This document shows, one piece after another, positions 30,030 through 38,989 of a stretch of 64,000 nt of DNA (position 1 is its first letter; each line of letters starts with the position of its first letter). This stretch comes from Yamadazyma tenuis (Eukaryota > Ascomycota > Pichiomycetes > Serinales > Debaryomycetaceae), in NCBI RefSeq assembly GCF_029203305.1, contig NC_089461.1, positions 868,001 to 932,000 of the forward strand, in the 5' to 3' direction. Under the pieces are notes generated by a model. It saw nothing but the letters and a program-made list of their open reading frames with translations. It did no database searches and was not told the origin of the DNA. A program made the position numbers and the translations under genes.

Positions 30030-30496
30030 TATGGAGCGACAGTTAGTTTTCCGAGCGCGAAATAGGCGCGACAGATTGCTTGATGGCTGCAACCTCGAAG
30101 ATGTGAGGAAGGGTTCGTATTGTGTTTGGTTTAATTTGTGGGTCGTAGGTAGTTACTGAGTTATCTGGAAGTCAATGGGAGTTGTTATTCTGGGATCAAC
30201 ATTTTTCTATTCGTTTCTTTTAAGGCTTGGCTGAGAGTGGAGAATGGCGTAGATATACTTTTTGCGTAGGAATATACTTTCCGTAAGAGTCCGCACAACC
30301 AGTTGTGAAATCTGGCCGTTTGTCTGACAAATACCTTCCTCCTGGAGCTGGAGCTTTGTCCCCCTCCGTTAACTATTCCAGACCCATAGCATAGCTATTT
30401 TTAACCATTTTTCGTGCTGCTTCCTAAAAGTGCGACTCCACCAAACTCACTAGAAAAAGACAGTTCCCACAATCGCACACACCTCCACTCACACTG
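30030..30496. other. Divergent YTP1/KEX2 promoter
   Basis: A 467-bp interval between two divergent starts. At 30294-30307 a perfect inverted repeat, CACAAC-CA-GTTGTG, sits near the middle and could be a factor-binding site. No gene is visible. Confidence 0.5.
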
Positions 30497-33139
30497 ATGA
30501 TTTTTAGAGTGGACTTGCTTCTCGTGGTGCTTCACGCTCTCATGAGCACCACTGGTGCCTGGGCGTCGGAGATTCCTGCTCGAGACTACGCCAACAAAAA
30601 CTACTTTATGGTTGAGTTGGACACCGCCTCAAGCTCTGATCCATTGACCGCTTTCATCAATCAACACAAGGATGTTTACCAGTTTGAGCACCAAGCAAGA
30701 GGTTTTGATGACCATTTTGTGTTTTCTATTCCCAAGGGTCACGAACATAACCAGTTCTTGGGAAATTACAACTCCAATAACCATCATCTCATGCAAAAAC
30801 GCCAGGATTTCGAACAGGAATATGAAATGTTGGTAACAAACCAAAATTTGAAGTCTATCCACATGTTGGTGCCCCGAGTCCTCGAGAGAAGAGCGCCTGT
30901 TCCTGTGGAGCCTGAAGAATATAATATGGCGAGAGGCATTATTCCTATTGACTCGTCTCAGTTGCCGATAAAAGATGCCGGTGAAAAGTTGGGGATAAAT
31001 GATCCTATTTTCGCCCAGCAATGGCATCTCATCAACACACAGTTTCCTGGAAATGATGTTAACGTTACTGGATTGTGGTACGAAGGAATCACTGGTGAAG
31101 GTGTCGTTACGTCCGTGATTGATGATGGGTTGGACTATGAAGATGCCGACTTGCGAAAAAACTTCAACAAAGAAGGGTCTTGGGATTTCAATGACAACAC
31201 AAACCTCCCCAAACCACGTCTATTCAATGACTACCATGGAACCAGATGTGCTGGGGAAATCGCAGCTGTCAAAAACAATGTTTGTGGAGTAGGAGTGGCA
31301 TATGATTCCCAGGTCAGTGGAATCAGAATCTTATCGGGACCTCTCACACCGGAAGATGAGGCTGCTGCCATGATCTTTGGACTTGATATAAACGATATAT
31401 ACTCGTGTTCTTGGGGTCCAACTGATGACGGTAGGACCTTGTCAGCTCCCGAAAAAATCGTCAAAAAGGCTATGCTTAAAGGTGTACAAGAAGGTCGGGA
31501 AAATAAGGGGTCTATTTATGTATTTGCATCAGGAAATGGAGGTCGTTCTGATGATTCGTGTAACTTTGACGGCTACACCAATTCCATTTATTCCATTACT
31601 GTGGGGGCCATTGATTATAAGGGACTTCATCCTTTGTATGCAGAGGCCTGTTCAGCTGTCATGGTTGTCACCTACTCGTCAGGATCAGGAGAACATATTC
31701 ATACTACTGACATTCACGGCAAATGCTCCGCTCAGCATGGGGGAACTTCGGCCGCTGCTCCCTTGGCTGCTGGGATCTTTTCGTTAGTTTTACAAGTCAA
31801 CCCAGATTTGACTTGGAGAGATTTACAGTACGTAGCAGCATTAAGCAGCGTGCCTGTCAACGAAAAGGATGGACATTATCAGACCACTGCCTTAGGAAGA
31901 CAATACTCTCATAAGTATGGGTATGGTAAAGTCGACGCTTACAGAATGGCTCATTTTGGAAAAACGTGGGAAAACGTCAAACCTCAATCCTGGTACTATT
32001 CGGACGTTATACCCGTCGATAAGACCATCAAGATTGACTCTTCTGGTAATGGGGACAAGGATAAGATCATCAGCTCCACTTTGAAGATTGGTAAGCAGGA
32101 ATTGGATGTAATGAACTTGGAAAGAGTTGAACATGTAACTGTTACCGTCAACATTCAATCGACTTTCAGAGGCCAGGTTGGAGCTCGATTAAAATCTCCG
32201 TTCGGCGTCACCAGTGATTTGGCATCTTTCAGGCCCCATGATATTAGTAGTCAGGGATTTGTAGATTGGACGTTCCTGTCAGTGGCCCATTGGGGAGAAT
32301 CTGGAGTGGGAGATTGGACGTTGGAGGTGTTCAATGCCCCTGATTCTAAAGGTAATGATATCAAGTTTGTTAACTGGCAATTGCGGTTGTTTGGGGAAAG
32401 TCAAGCTGCTGAACAAGCTGAAACTTATGATATTGACAAAGACTATGCTCAGGTAAGAAGAGACCGGTTGGAGAAGTCCGTGGCAGCTCCAGTTGAACCC
32501 TCCTCTTCCTCCTCTTCCTCCTCCACCTCGACAACTGAGCTCCAGACTTTCACCACAAGCACCAAAGCTGAAGAATCAGTTGCATCAGATGATGAAAGCA
32601 AGGAACAAGAAGGAAAGCTTCCCGACCTTGTTAGCACTACTTCTGCGGCTGCCTCGACCACATCTTCTGCTACTAGTGCCCCAGACGACACTGAAAACGA
32701 CTCGGGAGACGGCAAAAATGCCTACGGTAATGGACATAGCGGACTCTACTTCATGGCATTGATGGCCATCGGGTTTATCATTATTGCAGCCATTATGTGG
32801 TTCCACAAAACCCCTGGAAGTTCGCGCAGAAGACGTAGAAGAGAAGAATACGAATTCGATATCATTCCTGGTGAAGACTACAGCGACAGTGAAGACGTCG
32901 ACTCGCACGACTCGTTCGACTTGGGCCACCATAATGACGACAATTTCAGTCTCAATGAAGAACGGGATCGATTATATGATGATTTAAACGGTGAGACATT
33001 ACCAGATTATCACGAGGATGAGGAAATGTTCAAGATCGGAGATGAAGAAGAAGACGCTAAAAAACCGTTGGGCAAGAAGGTAAACTTTCAAGATGATGTA
33101 ACCTCTGGGTCCGTCAGTGCCCCCTCTCCTGGGCATTAG
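30497..33139 (+). CDS. KEX2: Kexin, Golgi pro-protein convertase
   Basis: An 880-residue subtilase: signal peptide (about 1-23), pro-region ending at dibasic sites (KR at 101-102 and ERR at 130-132), catalytic domain, P-domain (about 470-640), Ser/Thr-rich stalk, one helix at about 749-769 and an acidic cytosolic tail. Catalytic residues are Asp209 (VIDDG), His247 (DYHGTR), oxyanion Asn347 (ASGNGG) and Ser418 (GGTSAAAP). The tail contains YEFDIIPGEDY, similar to the tyrosine-based late-Golgi retrieval signal of Kex2. It cuts after KR/RR in pheromone, toxin-like and cell-wall precursors; the Cu-only SOD in this window also has a KR site. The first ATG is used. Confidence 0.97.
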   Translation: MIFRVDLLLVVLHALMSTTGAWASEIPARDYANKNYFMVELDTASSSDPLTAFINQHKDVYQFEHQARGFDDHFVFSIPKGHEHNQFLGNYNSNNHHLMQKRQDFEQEYEMLVTNQNLKSIHMLVPRVLERRAPVPVEPEEYNMARGIIPIDSSQLPIKDAGEKLGINDPIFAQQWHLINTQFPGNDVNVTGLWYEGITGEGVVTSVIDDGLDYEDADLRKNFNKEGSWDFNDNTNLPKPRLFNDYHGTRCAGEIAAVKNNVCGVGVAYDSQVSGIRILSGPLTPEDEAAAMIFGLDINDIYSCSWGPTDDGRTLSAPEKIVKKAMLKGVQEGRENKGSIYVFASGNGGRSDDSCNFDGYTNSIYSITVGAIDYKGLHPLYAEACSAVMVVTYSSGSGEHIHTTDIHGKCSAQHGGTSAAAPLAAGIFSLVLQVNPDLTWRDLQYVAALSSVPVNEKDGHYQTTALGRQYSHKYGYGKVDAYRMAHFGKTWENVKPQSWYYSDVIPVDKTIKIDSSGNGDKDKIISSTLKIGKQELDVMNLERVEHVTVTVNIQSTFRGQVGARLKSPFGVTSDLASFRPHDISSQGFVDWTFLSVAHWGESGVGDWTLEVFNAPDSKGNDIKFVNWQLRLFGESQAAEQAETYDIDKDYAQVRRDRLEKSVAAPVEPSSSSSSSSTSTTELQTFTTSTKAEESVASDDESKEQEGKLPDLVSTTSAAASTTSSATSAPDDTENDSGDGKNAYGNGHSGLYFMALMAIGFIIIAAIMWFHKTPGSSRRRRRREEYEFDIIPGEDYSDSEDVDSHDSFDLGHHNDDNFSLNEERDRLYDDLNGETLPDYHEDEEMFKIGDEEEDAKKPLGKKVNFQDDVTSGSVSAPSPGH

Positions 33140-33376
33140 ACCATAGTCATAGTAAATGTACACATTAATAGAGCCATGGTGAATGGTGCGCGCACTACGC
33201 TTTAAGAATGCTCGCTCGCAAGTGAATCACCGGCAACGGCTAGCACGCCATCTACGTCCTCCGCAATTTCGGCCGTACTCCAGATCTAGACATGTTCGGG
33301 CAACAGCAAAAGCATGAAATAAGGGCCATTCAAAAGTGCCATTCCCCACTGTCTTGCCCGGTGATTATTTACGTGA

Positions 33377-33392
33377 CCGGAGATTACTCCGG
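33377..33392. promoter_or_regulatory. Inverted CGG/CCG site, candidate zinc-cluster factor site before ZWF1
   Basis: CCGGAG-ATTA-CTCCGG is a perfect 6-bp inverted repeat with a 4-base centre, about 370 bp before the ZWF1 ATG. Inverted CGG triplets are bound by Zn2Cys6 dimers. Stb5 controls ZWF1 and other NADPH genes in S. cerevisiae, so a similar factor is possible, but the spacing is not its exact consensus. Confidence 0.4.
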
Positions 33393-33459
33393 ATATTCTT
33401 ACCATGTTCAGCGCACGGATAATACGCATCCTTCGCTGATAAATCATTTATTCGTGCAG

Positions 33460-33480
33460 TTAGTAATGAATCATTAGTCA
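33460..33480 (+). promoter_or_regulatory. Two Yap1/Cap1-like elements before ZWF1
   Basis: TTAGTAA (33460-33466) and TTAGTCA (33474-33480) are Yap-response elements 14 bp apart. The second, read from 33473, also fits the Candida Cap1 consensus MTKASTMA. ZWF1 is induced by oxidative stress through Yap1 in S. cerevisiae, so the location fits. Confidence 0.5.
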
Positions 33481-33760
33481 GACCCAAAAAAAAACTTTGC
33501 CGCAAATGACACAAAATGTCCAACGACCTCTGCGAAGCCGGATTTTGGAAAATGCGATAAAAGCCCAGCACTATCATCAAACCGAACGGGCCTATTTTTT
33601 TTCATAAAGTTACTACAGGGGTTTAATTTCATCGTACCTGTGTTTAAATACTCAATTGACTTAATCTCAAGTTGAGCAATCAATATCGCTGTGCACCTAG
33701 CCAACCGTTTATTTCTACTTAGCGATCACCCGAAATCAATCAACCTCGTTTCTAGCAATC

Positions 33761-35269
33761 ATGTCGGACTCTTTTGGAGAATACACCAGCATTGTCGTTT
33801 TTGGGGCCTCTGGAGATTTGGCCAAAAAGAAAACTTTCCCAGCCTTGTTCGGATTGTACCGGGAAGGTCATTTGCCTAAAACTGTCAAGATTATTGGATA
33901 TGCCAGATCAAAATTAACAGAAGAGGATTTCAAGGACAGAATATCTGCCAAATTCAATGTTGGCGGCGAAGAAAATAAGCCAAAAGTTGCAGAATTCTTA
34001 AAGTTGTGCTCCTACGTTCAAGGTCAATATGATACCCCCGAAGGATATAAAGAATTGGACAAAGAAATGGATGCATATGAAAAGCATAATGAATCAAAGG
34101 CAAAAAAGGAACGGTTGTTCTATTTGGCGTTACCACCTTCAGTTTTCGGTGTGGTGGGTAAAATGATCAAGGAACACGCCTATCCAACCGATGGCCGTCT
34201 TAGATTGATTGTGGAAAAGCCCTTTGGTCATGACTTGGAAAGTTCCAACCAGTTGCAGAAGGAATTGGCTCCTTTGTTCACTGAAGAAGAATTGTACAGA
34301 ATTGACCACTACTTAGGTAAAGAGATGGTCAAGAACCTCTTGGTGTTGAGATTTGGTAACGAATTATTGAATGCTGCTTGGAACAATAAGCACATAAAGT
34401 CAATTCAAATCAATTTCAAGGAAGCCTTTGGTACTGAAGGAAGAGGAGGATACTTCGATGAAATTGGTATCATAAGAGATGTCATGCAAAATCATATTTT
34501 ACAGGTGTTGACGTTGTTGACCATGGAAAGACCTTCATCTTTTGACCCAGAAGCTATCAGAGATGAAAAAGTAAAGGTGTTGAAAGCTATTGAGGAATTT
34601 GACACCAGTGATATTTTGTTGGGACAATACGGGAAATCCGAAGATGGTACCAAACCAGGTTACTTGGATGATGAAACCGTCAAGAAGGGCTCAAAGTGTG
34701 TGACTTACGCTGCTCTTGGCTTGAAAATCAATAACGAACGGTGGGAAGGTGTTCCTATTGTTATAAGAGGTGGTAAAGCTTTGGATGAATCCAAGGTGGA
34801 AATCAGAGTCCAATATAAACCAGTTGCAAAAGGAGTATTCAAGGAAATCCAAAGAAACGAGTTGGTGATTAGAGTTCAACCTAAAGAAGCAGTTTATCTT
34901 AAAATCAACTCTAAAGTCCCAGGTATTTCAACTGAAACGTCTTTAACCGATTTAGATTTGACCTATGCCACCAGATATTCTAGAGACTTTTGGATTCCAG
35001 AAGCCTATGAAGCTTTAATAAGAGATTGTTACTTTGGTAACCACTCCAACTTTGTTAGAGATGATGAGTTACAAATCAGTTGGGCTTTGTTCACGCCTTT
35101 GTTGAAGTACCTTGAATCAGAAGATGCGCCAACTCCAGAGATTTATCCATATGGTTCCAAGGGCCCAAAGAACTTGAGAGCTTACATGAACGCTCACGGT
35201 TACGTGTTTAGTGACCCGGGTACCTATGAATGGCCTTTGACTACACCAAATGTAAAAGGCAAGATTTAG
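33761..35269 (+). CDS. ZWF1: Glucose-6-phosphate 1-dehydrogenase
   Basis: A 502-residue protein. The NADP-binding motif FGASGDLAKKKTFPALF is near the N-terminus and the active-site signature RIDHYLGKE is in the middle, with the catalytic histidine. A structural NADP site region follows. The enzyme makes 6-phosphogluconolactone and NADPH, the first step of the oxidative pentose phosphate pathway, in the cytosol. Codon use is strongly biased (TTG for Leu, AGA for Arg), which fits a highly expressed gene. Upstream lie two Yap1-like sites and an inverted CGG repeat. Confidence 0.97.
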   Translation: MSDSFGEYTSIVVFGASGDLAKKKTFPALFGLYREGHLPKTVKIIGYARSKLTEEDFKDRISAKFNVGGEENKPKVAEFLKLCSYVQGQYDTPEGYKELDKEMDAYEKHNESKAKKERLFYLALPPSVFGVVGKMIKEHAYPTDGRLRLIVEKPFGHDLESSNQLQKELAPLFTEEELYRIDHYLGKEMVKNLLVLRFGNELLNAAWNNKHIKSIQINFKEAFGTEGRGGYFDEIGIIRDVMQNHILQVLTLLTMERPSSFDPEAIRDEKVKVLKAIEEFDTSDILLGQYGKSEDGTKPGYLDDETVKKGSKCVTYAALGLKINNERWEGVPIVIRGGKALDESKVEIRVQYKPVAKGVFKEIQRNELVIRVQPKEAVYLKINSKVPGISTETSLTDLDLTYATRYSRDFWIPEAYEALIRDCYFGNHSNFVRDDELQISWALFTPLLKYLESEDAPTPEIYPYGSKGPKNLRAYMNAHGYVFSDPGTYEWPLTTPNVKGKI

Positions 35270-35905
35270 TCATCTCTTTACTAGTTTTTAATGAGAAATA
35301 TAAGTTCAGATATTGGAGTTCTGTTTGATCGCAAGAAAAACAAGTGAGTTATTTAGTCAGACATCCATGGAAGGTCAAAAAGCGGTCACCGACATACTAA
35401 GATGGGTTCTTTGTGTATGCTACCGAGGAAACTGCGAATGTTACACGGAAATTTCATCATTTAAATAACTCAAGTTGTTGTTCTTGACTTCAAAAACTTA
35501 CACTTCAATCCACTTCAAACTGATCTCTCTAGTAAATGCTTAATTGATTGCATTATTGCAATTATGTAAAAACAAAACAATGTGAATCAGAACTGTAAAT
35601 TACTGGCAAGTAAAAGCCGATCCCAAGTGGTTTTAAAAAAACCAATGAAATCAACATATTTTCAGCCCTGTCGTCATAGTCGTATCAGACAGGCAAGAAG
35701 ATACTCCATTTCATCAGCTTCACAGCGTGTTGCTTTTGCTTGAAATAATGATAATAATATAATCACTAAGCCCTTACTAAAAAGTCTTGTTGAAGTGGTT
35801 AGCTTTTGGAAAAATTTTGTAGACGCCAGGACGATGCTTTATATCGAGTGTGCGATGCTGTTTACCCGGACGGTGGGCTCCAGCAAAAAAACGAGGACAA
35901 AAAAA
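35270..35905. other. ZWF1 3' flank, no gene seen
   Basis: AT-rich, with no convincing reading frame, repeat or RNA gene. A T-run complement at 35899-35905 is the Pol III terminator of the adjacent tRNA. Confidence 0.5.
35899..35905 (-). terminator. RNA polymerase III terminator of tRNA-Ile
   Basis: Seven A on the plus strand, that is TTTTTTT on the coding strand, directly after the discriminator base of the tRNA. Confidence 0.8.
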
Positions 35906-35999
35906 TGGTCCCTAGCAGGATCGAACTGCTGATCTTGGCGTTACACGAAGGATTTCCTGCATATTAGCACCACGCCTTAACCAACTAGGCCAAGGGACC
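35906..35999 (-). tRNA. tRNA-Ile(AAU) with a 20-nt intron
   Basis: On the minus strand a full cloverleaf folds once 20 nt are removed. The acceptor stem GGTCCCT pairs with AGGGACC plus discriminator A. The D-stem is GCCT/AGGC with the AGTTGGTTA loop, the anticodon stem TGGTG/CGCCA contains one G-T pair, and the T-arm has GTTCGATCC-type B-box sequence. The spliced anticodon loop is CTAATAA, giving anticodon AAT (inosine at 34; reads AUU, AUC and AUA-type Ile codons as in other eukaryotes). The mature length is 74 nt before CCA. It closely resembles S. cerevisiae tRNA-Ile(AAU), which to my knowledge has no intron. Confidence 0.95.
35942..35961 (-). other. tRNA intron (20 nt) after position 37
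   Basis: It lies one base 3' of the anticodon, the standard place for nuclear tRNA introns. Intron base -3 is G and can pair with C32, as the anticodon-intron pair rule of the tRNA splicing endonuclease requires. Confidence 0.85.
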
Positions 36000-36645
36000 A
36001 CTTAATGGGTGACAAGTTAGACCGGTTTTTCAACATTTTCGTGTTAATTTACAATATTAATTTTTAATATATATACATTTGGAATCAATAAACCTGAAGG
36101 TAAGTTGAAATGTCGTCAATGATGGAAATTCATTATGGTTGGTAATCAGTTTTATGCTGAAGAAGTTTGAGGATACATATTGATTGCTTCTCAGGTATTA
36201 AGCCCAATGAATATGTTTGTAAGTATAGTTGGTGATTATAACCAGGAACCACTTATTTGTATATACTTTCTTTATTGGAACACAATATAGTTAACTCCCC
36301 CGCTGAGAAAGATAACTCAGGGAACAATTGGAAGGTGTACTTTGGTCAGTTGATAGATCCATGTTCCACGTATCAGCGGGCGTACAATACATGTGTTTCG
36401 ATACACATCTACAAGGGCGTGCCAAGCCCAGTTGCAGCCAAATTCAAATCACATTTCTTTCTTCCACTGGGGACTATTTCGAAGTATCCAAACTTCAATT
36501 CCAATCTAACTACACCTGATATTTTAGTTTGCTTTTTCCTATATCATCAGGTCCTTCAAACATAATCTGATACCACCTTTCTCTACAGGTTGAATTCTCG
36601 AACATCGCGATCTTGAAAAATTCCCATCTCATCTCTTTTCCAGAT
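36000..36645. other. tRNA upstream flank and NSA1 promoter
   Basis: AT-rich next to the tRNA. I looked for long terminal repeats, common beside yeast tRNA genes, and saw no TG...CA bounded repeat pair. An open frame at 36257-36565 starts with TTG only and is not credible. Confidence 0.5.
36603..36622 (+). promoter_or_regulatory. PAC-like and RRPE-like motifs before NSA1
   Basis: CATCGCGA (36603-36610) contains six bases of PAC, and TGAAAAATT (36614-36622) matches nine bases of the RRPE. They are 24-43 bp before the NSA1 ATG, a little close for a promoter site, but the pair matches that before NOC2. Confidence 0.45.
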
Positions 36646-37848
36646 ATGAAGGTTTTAGTATCTTCCGACGAAACAGGCCATGTCAAAGAAGTAGTATGCC
36701 TCAAGGGAACCGACACCTCCAAGAAAGATGGCGTGAAGCCGATCTCGGTGAGTAAGGTGTGCTTGGAGCCTGCAGCTTCACTTAAGTCCAGAGTTCTCCA
36801 TATGATTATCTTCGAAGACTACTTGATCACATTGAGAATTGACGGGGTAGTGTGCATCTACACATTGAGCGACTACACATTGGTCAAATACATAAAGTTG
36901 ACGCTGGTAAAACCAGTATCCTTGATAAATTATTCACAATTCGGATGCTTTATCGCAGCTTTTGAAAACAATAAGGTATTTATAATGACTGTGGAAGACG
37001 AACCCGTCGAGCTCAACTTGCCAGTTGAAGACAAAAATCCCACTATAATTGCTACCTTTGCTCCTAACCCCTTCAAAGACGGAGAGTTTGCATTTGGGGG
37101 AGAAGAGAACGATATAAAGCTTGTTTCTCTATTTGAAAAACCAAATAAGAAGTTTATGAGTACCAAATTTGAACCCAAGATTGTCTTCACCGCCGAAAAC
37201 GTCCCCAATGACTTCTTGGACTTGAGAGTCCCCATAAGTGTCAAACATATCAAATTCCTCGAAGAGAATAAATTTATTTCGGTTACAAAGTATGGACAAT
37301 TGCGTATCTACGACACCACCATCAAAAACCAGCCTATCCATGATTTCAAAATTGGACCTAAACCCATCATCCAGGTGGCTATAAGTGAAGACAATGCTAT
37401 TTTGAGTGATACCACCAGTTTGATCGGAAAGTACTCTTTGACAAAAATTGACTCGAATGCTACCCGAATCAATTCTGCTTCTGCGGGAGAATTGAGAAGA
37501 CCTTCAGTTAAATTGTTAGGGAAGTTCAACGAAGGAACAAACACTGGTGCAACACATGCCATCTATAACTTTGAAAACAAGTACGTTGCCACGGGTGGGT
37601 TGGATCGATACCTCCGGGTTTTTGACATAAAAACCAGAAAACTCGTGGCCAAGGTGTATCTTGGGACTCAGATCTCCAGCATCATTGTTGTTGAAGATGA
37701 CGAGGAAGAAGAGGTTGTCAAAAAGTCCAAGAAAAGACACGATAGTGACAACGACGAGGACGATGAAGAGGATATGTGGACTCAATTAGAGACCAACACC
37801 AAAGAACCTGAACCCAAGAAACTTAAAAAGAAGTCCAGAAAATTGTAA
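36646..37848 (+). CDS. NSA1: Ribosome biogenesis WD-repeat protein (WDR74 family)
   Basis: A 400-residue WD40 protein that begins MKVLVSSDETGHVKEV, as Nsa1 does, and ends in an acidic then Lys-rich tail (KKLKKKSRKL), a likely nuclear/nucleolar signal. The repeat TGGLDRYLRVFDIKTRK near residue 325 is a clear WD blade. Nsa1 is part of an early pre-60S particle with Rix7-dependent release. The start is the ATG at 36646; the frame extends 33 bases upstream only from TTG. It converges on SEH1 with 30 bp between stop codons, so the transcripts probably overlap. Confidence 0.92.
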   Translation: MKVLVSSDETGHVKEVVCLKGTDTSKKDGVKPISVSKVCLEPAASLKSRVLHMIIFEDYLITLRIDGVVCIYTLSDYTLVKYIKLTLVKPVSLINYSQFGCFIAAFENNKVFIMTVEDEPVELNLPVEDKNPTIIATFAPNPFKDGEFAFGGEENDIKLVSLFEKPNKKFMSTKFEPKIVFTAENVPNDFLDLRVPISVKHIKFLEENKFISVTKYGQLRIYDTTIKNQPIHDFKIGPKPIIQVAISEDNAILSDTTSLIGKYSLTKIDSNATRINSASAGELRRPSVKLLGKFNEGTNTGATHAIYNFENKYVATGGLDRYLRVFDIKTRKLVAKVYLGTQISSIIVVEDDEEEEVVKKSKKRHDSDNDEDDEEDMWTQLETNTKEPEPKKLKKKSRKL

Positions 37849-37878
37849 ACCCAATAAATAGCATCAATGAACAAATTA

Positions 37879-38904
37879 CTACTGAGTTTCCAAGTCCTCT
37901 TCAGTAACCCTATTTGGGTCTCTATTGCTTGTGTTGATAACACTCATGCACTTCCACTCATTACGGTAATTACACTTCCATAGCCTCACCTTCCCATCAT
38001 CACCAGCACTGCTCAAAATAGTTCCCGTCATGTTCCAGTTCACTCTCCAAACTTCACCATTGTGGTCGTTCAAAGTAGCAATGGTCTCTATCTTGAGCTC
38101 CTGATCATTTTTCTCCACTGCTTTGAAGATTCTCACGTACCCATCTTTACAGCCGGTGGCTATCAAATGATAACCTCTTCCCATTGATGGGGCCCAGCTC
38201 ACAGATCTTATCAACCCGTTGTGTTCAGGGAGATTACCGATTTTCTTGTATTTGATCGAGTCATCGTCACCATCAGCCTCATCGCTCTTGTTGTCTGCGA
38301 ACGACGAATAAACAAACCCTTGGTCCAACGCTATTACAATGAACTTTTCACTGTTGGAAAACTTGGCAGGACACCACTCGATCGAAAAACTGCTCTGCAA
38401 GTTTTTGGCAGGAAGCTGCAGACTCAAGATAGGTATTTCTGTGGTCAAGGTCCAATTGCTCAAATCGGACGGGTCAAGTGACTCGTATATCCTGAAGATC
38501 CCGTCACTTCCAACGCATCCCAACTTGAAGCCTAGGTGATTGGGAGCAAACACCGCGTCATAAATGGGTCCGTACGATTCTATAGCCAAAGTGCTCAATT
38601 TCATCCATCTTCTTCCTGAACCCTGTAACTCGTCGGGTTGTTCCTGCCAAATTTTCACCGTACGGTCGTACGAACACGAAGCAATGATCTTGGAGCTGGA
38701 AAACTCGGGATGTGCCCAAGTAACTTTGACGATCAGGGAATCGTGGGCTTTCCACAGATCGTTTAGCACCCATGAATTGGTGGCTGAGTGCAAGTCAAAC
38801 ACCTTGATGTGTTGATCAGATGACACGGTGGCGATGTGGCGGCCATAGAAGTCGTACTTGATGTCGTGGACCAACTCTTCGTGACCAGTGATAAATGGTT
38901 TCAT
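37879..38904 (-). CDS. SEH1: Nucleoporin and SEA-complex subunit, WD40
   Basis: A 341-residue seven-bladed WD40 protein. It starts MKPFITGHEELVHDIKYDFYG with SSDQHIKVFDL, the typical Seh1 opening, and has blades at CSYDRTVKIW, GCVGSDGIFRIYE, GCKDGYVRIFK and SAGDDGKVRLWK. Seh1 works in the Y-shaped Nup84 complex of the nuclear pore and in the SEACIT/SEACAT complex that controls TORC1 at the vacuole. The start is the ATG at 38902-38904. The longer open frame upstream runs into the divergent ALG7 coding region. Confidence 0.94.
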   Translation of the reverse strand: MKPFITGHEELVHDIKYDFYGRHIATVSSDQHIKVFDLHSATNSWVLNDLWKAHDSLIVKVTWAHPEFSSSKIIASCSYDRTVKIWQEQPDELQGSGRRWMKLSTLAIESYGPIYDAVFAPNHLGFKLGCVGSDGIFRIYESLDPSDLSNWTLTTEIPILSLQLPAKNLQSSFSIEWCPAKFSNSEKFIVIALDQGFVYSSFADNKSDEADGDDDSIKYKKIGNLPEHNGLIRSVSWAPSMGRGYHLIATGCKDGYVRIFKAVEKNDQELKIETIATLNDHNGEVWRVNWNMTGTILSSAGDDGKVRLWKCNYRNEWKCMSVINTSNRDPNRVTEEDLETQ

Positions 38905-38989
38905 TGTAAGTAGAGTGCTGAGAGTCAAAATTGTTTTCGCGGCTCGTTGGTTTCGGGTTGGAAAAGTCGATTGTTGCAAACGTGTGAAC

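Larger units (their letters stand above)
33140..33760. other. KEX2 3' flank and ZWF1 promoter
   Basis: No gene is visible in this 621-bp interval. It contains the ZWF1 regulatory candidates listed separately, several A-tracts (33485-33493, 33595-33602) and a TTTAAATA stretch near 33641 that could serve as a TATA-like element. Confidence 0.5.

Noticed and set aside
36117..36170. C/D-box-like sequence (AATGATGG ... CTGA)
   Set aside because: The C box is imperfect, there is no terminal stem and the distance is short; support is too weak for a snoRNA call.
36000..36260. Possible LTR beside the tRNA
   Set aside because: No TG...CA ends, no target duplication and no second copy in the window.
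36257..36565. 102-residue open frame between the tRNA and NSA1
   Set aside because: It starts with TTG only, has no family resemblance and ends in the NSA1 promoter.
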